This document shows positions 20,041 through 30,300 of a DNA stretch of 64,000 bases, piece after piece. The translations under genes were made by a program, and so were the position numbers. Source of the DNA: Rhodothermales bacterium (lineage in GTDB: Bacteria; Bacteroidota; Rhodothermia; Rhodothermales; Bin80); NCBI GenBank assembly GCA_022821385.1, contig JAJEDR010000057.1, positions 22,569 to 86,568 on the forward strand. Direction: 5' to 3'. The notes under the pieces were generated by a model. That model was not told the origin of the DNA. It saw only the letters and a program-made list of their open reading frames with translations, and made no database searches. The stretch's first letter is position 1; every line of letters starts with the position of its first letter.

Positions 20041-20290
20041 ACCTCCGCTGGATCAGGACCCGCTCTTCTGCACCTGCAGCAGCAAACTGTTTGCCTGCCT
20101 TCAAATATTCTGCGACCTGTCTCTTGAGTTCAATCCACGGGCGGAGATCAGGATCTCCTAGTGTTTTCTCAAACGCGTTGGCTTTCCACTTCTTCTCAAA
20201 CTCCTTTACTTTCTCCGGCAACATCGCATGCCAGTAGTGATCAGGATAGAACTCGTTCTGATTGACTAGCCCCGTGTAATCAAATTCCAT
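19856..20290 (-). CDS. N-terminal fragment of the frameshifted methyltransferase
   Basis: 144 codons starting MEFDYTGLVNQNEFYPDHYW, the conserved opening of large DrmMI-like methyltransferases. The frame reads correctly to EKIGG at about residue 136, then the G7 tract shifts it into a short out-of-frame tail that ends at 19856. The ATG lies inside the 3' end of the SNF2 helicase gene (11-bp overlap), so the start is firmly placed and translation is coupled. Treat it together with 15604-20040 as one gene, broken by either a base-call/assembly error or a real phase-off state. Confidence 0.8.
   Translation of the reverse strand: MEFDYTGLVNQNEFYPDHYWHAMLPEKVKEFEKKWKANAFEKTLGDPDLRPWIELKRQVAEYLKAGKQFAAAGAEERVLIQRRFVSRLLQILGYRRSLGHVEVDRNLHLPVLGQFESFNTPYLWVVEAVDLEKIGGAISSPCAP
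19882..19888. repeat. Homopolymer tract C7 (G7 on coding strand) at the frameshift
   Basis: Seven Cs on the plus strand. With six, EKIGG joins QFLARV and the methyltransferase frame is restored; with seven, translation ends 8 codons later. The tract is the only point where the two frames can be joined to give a continuous family-like protein. Confidence 0.85.
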
Positions 20291-23189
20291 GAGTTGCCAG
20301 GATTACTGCAGCAATGTGTACGTAGGGATCTTTTTCCATGGTCATTGAATTTTTGATCCAATTTTGGAATTCATCAAATTTGTCACCGACTTGATCTAAC
20401 TCTTTCTGTTTGCGGCCAAGCTCCATGTGCTCTATCCCTTTGCCGGGTTGGTATCGATTTTCAATATGGGCTTCCTGACGCTCTTTAAGCTCTCTGAGAC
20501 TCGCCAGGTGTTGGTTCAGCGTGGCATCCAGACTGGTCTTGAATCTGCCTTGATCGTAAAGGGCATATTCTTTCGCTTTCGTCACAGCCTGGGGCACGCG
20601 TTTCTGTGCTATATCCAACAGATTAGAGGCCTGCCCTTTGTTGGGGAGACGACTGGATCGGAGTTTATGGTAGATATCAGATTCCTCGAAAAGACTGACT
20701 TCAAAGCCTCCCCCGGCATTCCCTGTCACAAGGTACCACCGCTGAAATATTGTCACACCTTTCTGGTTGGGCCAGAGAACGGTGATCAAATACGAAAACG
20801 TTCCGGGGAGCATGCCGGAAAGCCAGATGGCAGGGGCTTCCAGACGATTGAAAGACATCCGGATCTTGTCTGTCATCCATTCCATGAATGGATGGACAGG
20901 CCACAGGAATTGCAATTCAGGCCAGGTATTGTCCTGGGCGCGGCATTTTCGGATGGACTCCTTCATAGCCTGTGGATTTGATGAGAATACAAAGCGACTA
21001 TCTTTTGGGCGAACAGAGATAGGTAACTGATTTACCACACTCTTCAGAGCGGTGCGCCCCTGCTCATTTTGAGGGACCACGACAATACGCTGTTTCTCGT
21101 CTGTGTAGGAAACACTCAGTTTGGCATCAATTCGTTTGGCCCAATTTCCTTGGATATGATTCAGGGCGGCCTTAGCGTAGGCATAATCCGTTTCAAACAG
21201 TGAAGACAAGTCTTCTGTGACATCGCCAGTAGCCGCAGTCGGACGTGTAGAATTCAAAAGGGCAGCTAAGGGATCAAGCTGCGGGTTCTCCTCCTGTTCA
21301 CGGCTTCGGGCAGTGATGTAATGCTCTGCTTCTTCAACGGATAGTCCTAGCTCAATCGCTTGTCCCATTAGGTTTTCCTCTTCCTCGATCTGAAAAACAC
21401 GCATCAGCATAGCTGGGTCACCAAGGTTCTCCTCCGCCTGCTTTTCTTTTTCGATCAACAGTTCCAACACCCGTGCATCCCCTTTGAATTTCTCATTCTC
21501 GCTTTCGGTTATGAGATAGAAAATTTGCGGCCTGCGTTCCTGGCCATAGCGGTCAATGCGGCCGTTCCGCTGCTGGAATCGCATCAGGGACCACGGGATG
21601 TCAAAATGAATCAGCCGTCTGCAGTGATAATGCAGGTTGATCCCCTCCGACCCTACATCCGTGGAGATGAGAAGGCGCACCGGAGACTGGTCCTGCCCGA
21701 ACTCGTCAACGATTTTTTGCTGTTCCACATCCGAAAGGGATCCATGCAATTCACGAATCGCATCGTCTGCAAGTCCCAGATCACGGGTCAGGTTCTCCTT
21801 CAGGAACGTCAGTGTGGCAATCCGCTCTGTGAAGATCACCAGACGGTCGTGTGCATCGCTGCCCGTCCAGTTGAGTTCGCTGAGTATTTTCAGGAGTAGC
21901 TGGTATTTGGAGAATTCTCGGGCACTGACTTTTTGCAGCGCACCCTGCATCGCATACCAGGGTAATAGATCGTCTTCTCCCGTTCCTTCCTTTTCAAGTT
22001 TCTTGATGCGGTTCTGCACTGACTCCAGGCATGCAGCAGGAGAGGAGAGAACTGCTTTCTCCATCGTAGTGCGCAGAAGCCAGCCGTCTCCCGTTCTCCG
22101 TGATAGCTGTTCGTGACGCGTATCAGCGATAATGCAGAATACCTCTTCCTCCTCGGGGAAGGCGACTGCCCGCTTTAGCTTAACCTCACGATCCAGTAAT
22201 ATCGCCTGGTCGCGGATATCCTTCTTGAATCGGCGGACGAGGAGATTTTTTCCGTCCAGATCATCCTTGGTGTAATTCTTTTCATCCGCAATCACGGTCG
22301 GATCAAGCATGTTAATCAGACTGGCAAAGCTTTCCGCCTGTCCATCGTGAGGCGTTGCGCTCAGCATAACGAGCGCATCGCAACGCGAAGCGAGAATGTC
22401 TGCAAGTCGATGTCTGAGTGAAACCCGTTGGTTTTTCTTTTTTGCCACATTCTGCACTTCGTCAATAACGACGATATCCCAGTATGAATTCTCCAGAAAC
22501 GGTCTCCAGGTCGTTGCATTCTTGAGCGTGTCAATCGAAATAATTGCACGATCAAAATGATGAAATGGATTGTGTCCCGCGGGTAGCTGCTCCCTCACGC
22601 GATGGATACCCGTCGAGTCCAGGCGCACCAGTGGGATCGAAAATCTGCTCCATAGTTCCTTCTGAAACTGTGTTAGCATACTTGCCAGCGAAACCACCAG
22701 AATACGCTTTCCCTGTCCCCGCCGGATCAGTTCTGCGATGAGGATGCCGGCCTCAAGCGTTTTCCCGAGCCCCGTGCCATCGGCAATCAGAATACGAGGT
22801 CTTGGCTGCTTCAGGGCCAGGAGCGCGGGTTCACGCTGATAGAAAAGCTCATCCATAGCCCCGCGATGTCCCAGATAGAGCTTATCGTCAGGCGGAGGTG
22901 TCGTTCTTAACAGACTTTCAATATGCAACCGCGCTGCGAGATAGTTAGGGGATTTGTCATGTACCAGTTTGGTCTCATTCGGGTTGACCTCAGTGATTTT
23001 CTTCTCTTTTCCCTGGAGAAACTGCCACTGAATATCTCGGACGAGCGGAGTGAGTCCAGTTACTTGGATTATGTAGTCATTATTACGGGTTCGTTTGGTG
23101 CCTCGCACGACCCACTCCTGGTCACGAATGAACAGGCGCGCTCCCGGAGCAGGTACATGGGGAATGCGCCCTTTTTTAGTTTTGGGCAT
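20280..23189 (-). CDS. SNF2/HepA-like helicase, DrmD-like
   Basis: 969 residues, first gene of the three-gene operon. The N-terminal ~90 residues look like a small beta-rich binding module. Walker A DGTGLGKTLEAG is at about 137-148, the DEXQ-type motif II is DEVQN, and motif III is SATPHDG. The C-terminal lobe has STDVGSEGINLHYHC and the motif VI QQRNGRIDRYGQ typical of RapA/HepA-type SNF2 enzymes. The tail is a charged, predicted helical region. DISARM class 1 operons carry a protein of this size and type (DrmD) directly before an adenine methyltransferase, as here. ATP-driven dsDNA translocation is expected; target selection is unknown. Confidence 0.8.
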   Translation of the reverse strand: MPKTKKGRIPHVPAPGARLFIRDQEWVVRGTKRTRNNDYIIQVTGLTPLVRDIQWQFLQGKEKKITEVNPNETKLVHDKSPNYLAARLHIESLLRTTPPPDDKLYLGHRGAMDELFYQREPALLALKQPRPRILIADGTGLGKTLEAGILIAELIRRGQGKRILVVSLASMLTQFQKELWSRFSIPLVRLDSTGIHRVREQLPAGHNPFHHFDRAIISIDTLKNATTWRPFLENSYWDIVVIDEVQNVAKKKNQRVSLRHRLADILASRCDALVMLSATPHDGQAESFASLINMLDPTVIADEKNYTKDDLDGKNLLVRRFKKDIRDQAILLDREVKLKRAVAFPEEEEVFCIIADTRHEQLSRRTGDGWLLRTTMEKAVLSSPAACLESVQNRIKKLEKEGTGEDDLLPWYAMQGALQKVSAREFSKYQLLLKILSELNWTGSDAHDRLVIFTERIATLTFLKENLTRDLGLADDAIRELHGSLSDVEQQKIVDEFGQDQSPVRLLISTDVGSEGINLHYHCRRLIHFDIPWSLMRFQQRNGRIDRYGQERRPQIFYLITESENEKFKGDARVLELLIEKEKQAEENLGDPAMLMRVFQIEEEENLMGQAIELGLSVEEAEHYITARSREQEENPQLDPLAALLNSTRPTAATGDVTEDLSSLFETDYAYAKAALNHIQGNWAKRIDAKLSVSYTDEKQRIVVVPQNEQGRTALKSVVNQLPISVRPKDSRFVFSSNPQAMKESIRKCRAQDNTWPELQFLWPVHPFMEWMTDKIRMSFNRLEAPAIWLSGMLPGTFSYLITVLWPNQKGVTIFQRWYLVTGNAGGGFEVSLFEESDIYHKLRSSRLPNKGQASNLLDIAQKRVPQAVTKAKEYALYDQGRFKTSLDATLNQHLASLRELKERQEAHIENRYQPGKGIEHMELGRKQKELDQVGDKFDEFQNWIKNSMTMEKDPYVHIAAVILATHGI

Positions 23190-23924
23190 GAATACGGATG
23201 AAAATCTTGGGCTTCATTGGCTTATGTATTGGGGAGCGAGATGAGGTGGCTTAAGCTAATGCAATCAAGCCGCAATTTATTAATTCAGTTGGAATTCGTG
23301 ACTTTGGTCTAAAATGCCCCCCGTTATCCAATGAGTTGTGTGCGGTACCCCATACAGGGCAAGGTCCGTACGGGCATTTCCTGATGCCGCTTCACCAGCG
23401 GGAATTGATTTGACCTTCAATGAATACCTGATCGGAAAATTGATAGATCACACACGCCACTATTATTCCTTGAGCAGCGCGACATAATCACCGTTGTTGC
23501 AAGTGCCCAGCGATTGCTCAAGATAAGCGGGCGTACAAATCTGTGATTTTTTCCCTCACGAGTTATTTTGCACAGCGTTTGCCATCGAGGTGTTCTCGGG
23601 TGTATATATACTGGGCATGAAGTCATCGACGGGTGAGAGTGTATGATCAAACAATAGAGTTGCGACATCCTCAATGAGGATCTATGTCTTACAGACATTA
23701 GCGGAATTAAAGTTTACTTAAACGTTACTGACATCGCGCCGCGCAACTAAAAGCATCTTGAATAACAAAAGCGAGCAACACGCCTTCTAACCGTGATGCT
23801 ACTTCCTTATTGGGTAGGTCTCCAACAGTAGCTGCGTGCCTCTCCTAAACGAGTTAGTCACGTACAGGGCAGGATCCCACCGCTGCCTGTCCGCTTCCGC
23901 CTGACGCCTCCACCCATGGACTTG
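23190..23924. other. Upstream region of the defence operon, no supported gene
   Basis: 735 bp. It must contain the operon promoter close to 23190. Open frames are short, with no recognisable family. I see no RNA gene. A short string at 23600-23620 (tcgggtgtatatatactggg) is AT-rich, but I cannot call it a promoter. Confidence 0.35.
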
Positions 23925-24360
23925 TTACAGCAGTACCAATCGCTTGCGGGCGATTGTGGCGCGCTCGACGCTAGGGCCAGCCAAGTAGTTGGCCACGTCA
24001 ACGGGCGTGGTGCCAACTGGGGTTCTCCTCGGGAAAGCTTCTAAAGCGCGGATGTGTATGGCGTGTATCCGGCATGTTTCGGCGGCGCGCGGCCTCTATG
24101 ACATCCTGCTTCACGAGAGCCTGCAACTTCTCCGGAGAGGAAACTGGCGCGATGGCCGATTCAGTACCCGAGTTCATGGCAAACCCATGTACGGAGGCGG
24201 GTTTTGCGGGGGGCTTTAAAAATCCCTGAAGTACAATTAACGGGAATATTCCAAGAGCGAAAACGATGCTGTTTCCAAGGTATGCCAAGCCCGACGCAGC
24301 TGTTGTAACTTGCGAAATAGCAATTGCCCCGAGGGCGCGGTATTCTGGAACGTCGAGAGT
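23925..24360 (-). pseudogene. Decayed membrane-protein gene with frameshift
   Basis: From about 24352 a frame encodes LDVPEYRALGAIAISQ, then a hydrophobic helix (AYLGNSIVFALGIFPLIVLQ) and a polar part to KQDVIEAA at about 24085. A second frame, shifted there by one base, continues with plausible protein (RALEAFPRRTPVGTTPVDVA, YLAGPSVERATIARK) to TAA at 23925; the same frame stays readable past this stop (QVHGWRRQAEADRQRW). There is no ATG start. Split plausible coding sequence with a stop and a shift suggests a decayed gene rather than two real ones. I do not recognise the family. Confidence 0.4.
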
Positions 24361-24413
24361 TTAAAGAAGGCAGATGCCTGAAATTCCTTCCTCCGTGCAC
24401 AGAACCCCGCCTA

Positions 24414-24878
24414 CTAGAAGTTCACAGAAGCAAAGATGACCATCAGGGCAAGTCCTATAACAAATAGGATTCCTCCAACACTGTTTAGCCATGGAATAAT
24501 AGTTTGCCAACAGTTAGTGGGCTGAAACCACTCAGCATCCTGATCCTGCCCCATAAGGGAGTTATGCATCGCCGTCGTATCTAGCTTATCAATGTCTTTG
24601 CGCGCGGATTGTGCCGCAGCGAAATAGGACAGCCCCACACATAGGATCGTACCTGTTAGCGTTACCCACGCTAAAATCAACAGCCCCTTGCCAATAACGT
24701 TTTGAGTCTCAGCTAAATCTGGTAGCACGGTCAAAGAAGCCGCGAGGGCTCCACCCGACAGCATCAATAGAACCCTGTCATAGTGCGTCGCACTCTTAAG
24801 CCTGAAATCTTCTAAATGTTTCCGATGGCTTGTATAAGTAGAGGCTGCAATGGCAGGGCGCTGATGTGACTCCTGCAT
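24414..24878 (-). CDS. Small polytopic membrane protein of unknown function
   Basis: 154 residues with three predicted membrane helices: about 36-53 (VLLMLSGGALAASLTVL), 63-88 (GLLILAWVTLTGTILCVGL) and 127-151 (SVGGILFVIGLALMVIFAS). A charged N-terminus rich in His/Lys/Arg and a polar loop with ARKDIDKLDTTAMH lie between them. I do not recognise the family. The ATG follows the stop of a 58-codon proline-rich frame directly, so the two are probably co-transcribed. The location beside defence genes makes a membrane effector one possibility, without direct evidence. Confidence 0.6.
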   Translation of the reverse strand: MQESHQRPAIAASTYTSHRKHLEDFRLKSATHYDRVLLMLSGGALAASLTVLPDLAETQNVIGKGLLILAWVTLTGTILCVGLSYFAAAQSARKDIDKLDTTAMHNSLMGQDQDAEWFQPTNCWQTIIPWLNSVGGILFVIGLALMVIFASVNF

Positions 24879-25055
24879 TTAGCCCTTCCGCGGTGGAGGC
24901 TTGGGGTTTCGAGAAGTAGGCTTTGATTGCTGCGACTTAATGGGCGGGGGGCGCTCAGGGGGCCTGGCAGATTTCCCTGCTCTTCGGGATTCCTCCCTCC
25001 CATGCGCATCCTTATTTGCGGGTGTATGCAGTGAAAAAGTGTATTGTCTTCCCAT
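24879..25055 (-). CDS. Short basic proline-rich protein
   Basis: 58 residues from ATG 25055 (MGRQYTFSLHTPANKDAHGR), ending in a Pro/Lys/Arg-rich tail (PPERPPPIKSQQSKP). A purine-rich GAGAGG lies about 10 bases before this ATG, which favours it over the upstream ATG at 25109. The stop abuts the start of the small membrane protein at 24878. Such tails occur in disordered adaptor or nucleic-acid-binding peptides. No family is recognised. Confidence 0.4.
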   Translation of the reverse strand: MGRQYTFSLHTPANKDAHGREESRRAGKSARPPERPPPIKSQQSKPTSRNPKPPPRKG

Positions 25056-26198
25056 CGTTGCTACCCTCTCGGGCTGGTTTAATTGTAACCGTACGACAAA
25101 AAAGTGCAACGGAGATATGCGGATTATGTTCCCGGCTACTGGATTAAAATGTTATCCTTGTGGCTGACTTTGTCCCCTGATGACATTACGGAAAGACCGG
25201 TGACGAGACAGATGTCGGCGAGCTCAGAAAACATCAATTTGCGGTCAGTAGTCATAGTTCGTGCGTGCGCAATCAGCGGACAGTACCCCTGCACCCTCAT
25301 GCACTTTGTCGAAATAGCAGTCACGACAAACGGATTTTCCAAGACAGGTAACGGGAGATCTCTGCCCCCTTGGTTTCATGTGCGGTCAAATGGCCCTTTT
25401 AGTCCGGCAGTGATGCTAGCGGTTTACGAATAGATGCTTCTCTGCACTAGATTCGGTGCAGAGGCCACAGAAGGTTTTCATGTGCGTGCTTCTGCTGGCA
25501 GGCCGTGAGTGACGGACGGCGGTGCAGGATGCCACAAGGCACACTGTGGCTCATGAAACCGGGTGCAGGGCACGGGGCCAAACCGGTTGATTGGAAGCCA
25601 AAGATGTCTACACTGCTCCATGCCGGCCCTCTGTAGGCCCCTAACATGGCGCTCAGGTAGCCTTCGTTGTCGTCACATTGCCTAGGAGCAATTTACACGA
25701 CCTGAGAGGCTGATGGATATTTGCCGAAGATCACGGGGCAAAAAGCGGGAAGTTGGGACGCTTTGTCTGAACTTGCCGCGGAAGGAATGACGCCTCCGAA
25801 TCACGGCCATGGGGAAGGTGGCCCGTTCCCCGGAGAACCCTGTCCCAGCCGCGGTTGCGCGCTGCGGAATGAGCCCAGACGAATTCCACTTGGCCTCTCT
25901 CTTAATCCAATCTTAACCGTCGCTGACCTCAACATACAACGACGTCAATCGATATAGTCGCTCTTATAACTATGTCTTTGGTTGACCGGCGGACAGGAAT
26001 CCTCGCATTGTGCGTTTTCGGATCTTCCTTCATTGCTCCGCGTTGCGTGCTTCAAATTGCCACCATAGCGTATATATTGTCGTGGAAACGCTCAAATACG
26101 GTCTGGCACAAAGGAAAAAGCTGGGGGACCTTCTCTGTGAGCTCAGTGAGTTCCGGGCTTGTTCTTCGTATGATGATCAGTGGGTAGCTGACGAGTTC
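25056..26198. other. Gene-poor accessory stretch
   Basis: About 1.1 kb with no frame I can support as a gene. It includes a stem-loop at 25440-25463. The DUF4145 gene could start inside it, since its frame is open from 26010. Otherwise I see nothing. Confidence 0.35.
25440..25463. other. Perfect 8-bp stem-loop
   Basis: CTCTGCAC and GTGCAGAG flank an 8-base loop. No T-run follows, so it is not a classical terminator. It stands alone in a non-coding stretch. Confidence 0.5.
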
Positions 26199-26822
26199 AT
26201 GATGGGCGTCAGCGAATTCGTCGTTCAATTCCAATTATTAGCTGCTCCTATCCTCTCCGACGAGGCTGTAGAACGGTTGAACGCTATTAACGTGGACGAG
26301 GGAACCCTCGGAGCCGCAAGAAAGGCCCATGCGGAACTCAATGCCTTTATTCCCATTGTTAAGGATGCCCTCACCTCCTTCGAGAATCGTCTCATGCAGC
26401 CTCCTAACCCCGATCTGCCGGACGAAATACGAATTGATTACGAGGAGGCCAGGGCCATCTTGGAGCAGTCTCCCCGTGGTGCTGCTGCTTTACTTCGCCT
26501 GTGTGTTCAGAAACTCTGCGTCCATCTAGGCGGAAAAGGAAAGAATTTGAACGATGATATAGGAACACTAGTCAGGAAAGGATTGCCTGGACGCATACAA
26601 AAAGCACTGGATATAGTCCGCGTCATAGGTAACAACGCTGTTCATCCAGGCAATTTCGATCTTGAAGACGACTCAGAGACTGCCAAGGCGCTATTTCATT
26701 TGCTGAACCTGATTGCTGACGAAATGCTTACCCAGCCACGGAAGATAGGAGAACTGTATGAAACACTACCGAAAACCAGCAAAGATGCTATTAATAGACG
26801 TGACCAGAAGCTTCCTTTCTGA
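26199..26822 (+). CDS. DUF4145-domain protein
   Basis: 207 residues from ATG 26199 ([12 protein letters not shown]). The frame is open back to 26010, so a start up to 63 codons earlier is possible. The C-terminal half ([56 protein letters not shown]) matches DUF4145, an all-helical domain often fused to or near restriction and other defence enzymes, of unknown activity. The first half is a predicted helical region. It stands alone in a gene-poor stretch between the three-gene operon and the BNR protein. Confidence 0.75.
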   Translation: MMGVSEFVVQFQLLAAPILSDEAVERLNAINVDEGTLGAARKAHAELNAFIPIVKDALTSFENRLMQPPNPDLPDEIRIDYEEARAILEQSPRGAAALLRLCVQKLCVHLGGKGKNLNDDIGTLVRKGLPGRIQKALDIVRVIGNNAVHPGNFDLEDDSETAKALFHLLNLIADEMLTQPRKIGELYETLPKTSKDAINRRDQKLPF

Positions 26823-27332
26823 ATCCTAGCAATGTCAGCATTTTTTCCAAAGGTTTCAGTGATTTCATTTTATGCTTGATGGGATCCGACTCCGCCGGGA
26901 TCAATGACCGCAATCCCTTTGAAGCGAATTATTCTATGACCTATTGATCCAGTATCTGTATCTCGTCCTCCCCCAGTATCTTAAACGCGATGCCAAGCTG
27001 AATTCAATTTTGGAGGAATTGATGAAGTTGAAAGTTGGAGGCACAACCGCCGATTATTGACTGGGTGCAAGAGTGCCTTTCCGAGAACACTAGTGCATTG
27101 AGCTTGTGTCAAGCATCGTGTGACCGCGGGTAACTCCCTGGGAGTCACCCTGTATCTTATGACCACCTGATGCTTACTTGACTATACTATCTGGCGGACG
27201 ACTGGTTTGACTCGAATCCCGCTGGAGTTCGCATCCAAGTGATTCAGCATCTGTGGACAGACTGCCCCAGATAGTTATTGAAAACTATACCGAGAATTTT
27301 AATCTGTTTGTATGTGCTGCCAGCTAATGTAG
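26823..27332. other. Intergenic region with a 23-bp near-palindrome
   Basis: 510 bp without a supported gene. At 27128-27150 an 11-bp arm GGGTAACTCCC meets GGGAGTCACCC around a single T, with one mismatch. It could be an operator-like site or a hairpin at the 3' side of the minus-strand BNR gene. No T-tract follows on either strand. Confidence 0.5.
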
Positions 27333-30300
27333 TTACTCCCGGATCGGCGGTGCACCAGTTGCTTCAAGTGCACTGGTAAGTGCCGGGATCATGTCCTGTT
27401 CAAAGGCAGCCAGAGCAGCTTCCAGTTCTTCAAGCTGCGCGCTTCCAGTTTCTAGTGATTGCCTGTGCAGTTCAGTTGGTCCGTAAGTCGTGCGTAGGCC
27501 GCTCTGCCCAACTGAGAGTCTAGACATCACGGAAGGTGCATTACGCTCACCTGCTGCACCTTTTGCCCTGTAGCCGCTCAGATCCAGCTGGATGTTCAGG
27601 AGGGTTGTGCGTGCAGCATGCAACTCCGTGGTCAAATCGGCTGAAGGATTCGGGGCACGCAAGTGTGCAGTTTGCATGGCGTCCACCAAATCAATGTGAT
27701 CTGTAAGTGATCCTGACAGGAGGCTGACACGCTGCATGAGCGAAGCAGCCCTGGTTCTGTACTCGGCGATCTCACTGGGGGTACTACCGGCAAGAGCAGG
27801 GGTACGTAGCAGTTCAACCTGAAATGTAACGGGAGCGGACAGGACAGATTCCACACCATCACTGACGCGTACCAGCGTGGCAGTATAGCTGCCCGGGGTA
27901 GCGAGATAGCCGCCTTGGCCAAATCCTCCACCGGAGGAACCCGGTGTGATTACGGCGGAAGAAGGGTATCTCAGATTCCAGGTGACCCGGTGCATGCCCT
28001 TTGAGGCGCTTCCGGCAACCCGCCCGGCAACCTGTCCAGATTCATCACGAACAATCACGTAGACTTTATCGGCAACCTCGTTGCGTTCGGCTTCGAGTGC
28101 ATCCCATCCTGGGAAGGGGATGTCATTTTCACCGGCCTCTTTCTCCCTTTCTTTACGGGCTTGTTTAAGTGTTGTCGGGCTTTCGCGGAGGTAATAGGTG
28201 AATGTTGCTCCGAAGGGTGGATTGGGAGCGGCAAAGTAGTCTGTGCCCTGCGATCCTCCCGCAACATCGCGCTCCACATATAGCTTGGCAGTACGTGGTG
28301 TAAACAGGTGTGCCTCATTGGAGAGCAACTCTGCACTGACATCACGAAGCGGGGTATAGTCATCGAGCACAAAGAACCCACGGCCAAAGGAGGCCCCTAC
28401 AACATCGTTCTCCCGTCGTTGGATCGTAATGTCACGGAATGAGATCGTCGCATCAGACGCAACTTTGATCCATTCCATCCCACCATCAACGGTAAAGTAT
28501 ATTCCGAATTCAGTGGCGGTGAAGAGCAGATTCGGGTTAACATGGTCCTGCACAATACGCCAAATGAGTGTTCGATCAGGTAGATTTCCGGTGATTGAAG
28601 TCCAGGAATGCCCGCGGTCATTGCTCTTGACCAAATAAGGAGATAAATCCCCGAACTTATGGTTGTCCAGTGCCGCATAGACGACGTCAACGTTGTGGAG
28701 GTCTGCGTAAAGGTTGTTAACAAACGCGGTTGCCGGAATACCATCAATGCTGCCGACTTCCATCGTTCGCCATGTTTCGCCGTCGTCTTCAGTAACCTGG
28801 ATCAGTCCATCGTCGGTTCCTGCATACAGTAGACCGGCTTGAAGCGGGGATTCCGCGAGAGACGTAATTGTGTTGTAAACCGACATGGCGTTGAAGTCCC
28901 ATGGGTTATCGTAGCTCTGTACACGCCCCATGATGGGAAGAGAGATACGCTCCTGGTCACGAGTCAAGTCCCCAGAGATAGCAGTCCAGCTGTCGCCCCG
29001 GTTCATTGATTTCCAGACACGGTAGGATGCAAAGTAGAGCGTGGTTGGAGAGTGTGGACTCACAACAATCGGTGCATCCCAGTTGTAGCGTTCAAATTTT
29101 TCACCGGGCCCGGCCTGGGGTTGTATCAAGGTTTGCTCTCCCGTGATGAGATCCACGCGATTTATACGCCCCTGCTGTGCCTCAGCATAGATGATATCCG
29201 GGTTTCCAGGTTCGGTGGCGGATTGATGACCGTCCGCACCTAGTGTCTTGAACCAGTCAGCATTGCGTATGCCGTGGCGATTATCTGTGCGGGATGGTCC
29301 ACCGTGCGAACCGTTGTCCTGTGTACCGCCAAATATGCGATAGAATGGTTCTGAATCGTCAACTGCAACCTTGTAGTATTGGGTGATCGGCAGGTTGCTG
29401 ATAAAACGCCAGGATTCCGTGCCGTCAAAGGTCTCAAAAAGTCCGCCGTCCGTGCCCATGAGGATGTAGTCTGGATCATCCGCACGGAATGCAATTGCAT
29501 GGTTATCTGAGTGCTTATCACTTTCACTCATGCGATAAAACGTACGACCATGATCATGGGATACTTGTGTGCGCACATCCATGAGATAGATGGTTCCTTC
29601 TCTGTGTGGTGAGGCATAGAGTTCCTGATAGTAGTGGGGACCGGTTGCACCGCTTACCGTATCAGACATTTTTTTCCAGGATGCTCCACGATCACTGGAC
29701 ATAAAGATTCCACCTGTTGTTAGATCAAGCTCAATTGCCGCATAAATGATGTCAGGGTTTTGGGGTGATATTGCGAGTCCAATCTTGCCCAGATTTGAAT
29801 TGGGTATACCACGCGTCAGAGCTGTCCAGGTAAGTCCTCCATCAGTGCTTTTGTGCAGTCCACTACCCGGGCCGCCTCCCATGTAAGCAGCCACGTTGCG
29901 GTGACGCTGCCATGTAGCTGCATAGAGTACGGCGGGATCACGTGGATCAATCACTACATCAGTTACCCCTACCCATTCATCGTCTCCCAACGTTCGCTCC
30001 CATGAATCGCCGCCGTCAACGCTCATGTAGAGTCCACGCTCACCGCCGCTATTCCACAGTGGGCCCTGTGCGGCTACCCAGATCACATCGCTATTGTCAG
30101 GATGAACAATGATACGGGAGATGTGCTCGGACTCTTTGAGTCCCATATTCTTCCATGTCTTTCCTCCGTCGTCACTGCGGTAAATGCCATCACCGTAGGC
30201 TACATGGCGTCCACCTACATTTTCACCAGTGCCGACCCAAACCGTGTGGGGGTTACGGGGGTCAAGCGTTAGTGCCCCAATTGAGTAGGAAGCCTGGCCG

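Noticed and set aside
9419..23189. Canonical DISARM, BREX or Druantia system
   Set aside because: No PLD-type DrmC, separate DrmB, PglZ/BrxC or Dru partner genes are seen; only the parts listed are present.
25447..25957. Short frames in the gene-poor stretch
   Set aside because: They have no start context, no family motif and biased composition; they are not supported as genes.
27200..27230. tRNA-like gactcgaatcccgc string
   Set aside because: No acceptor or anticodon stem can be built around it; no tRNA is supported anywhere in the window.
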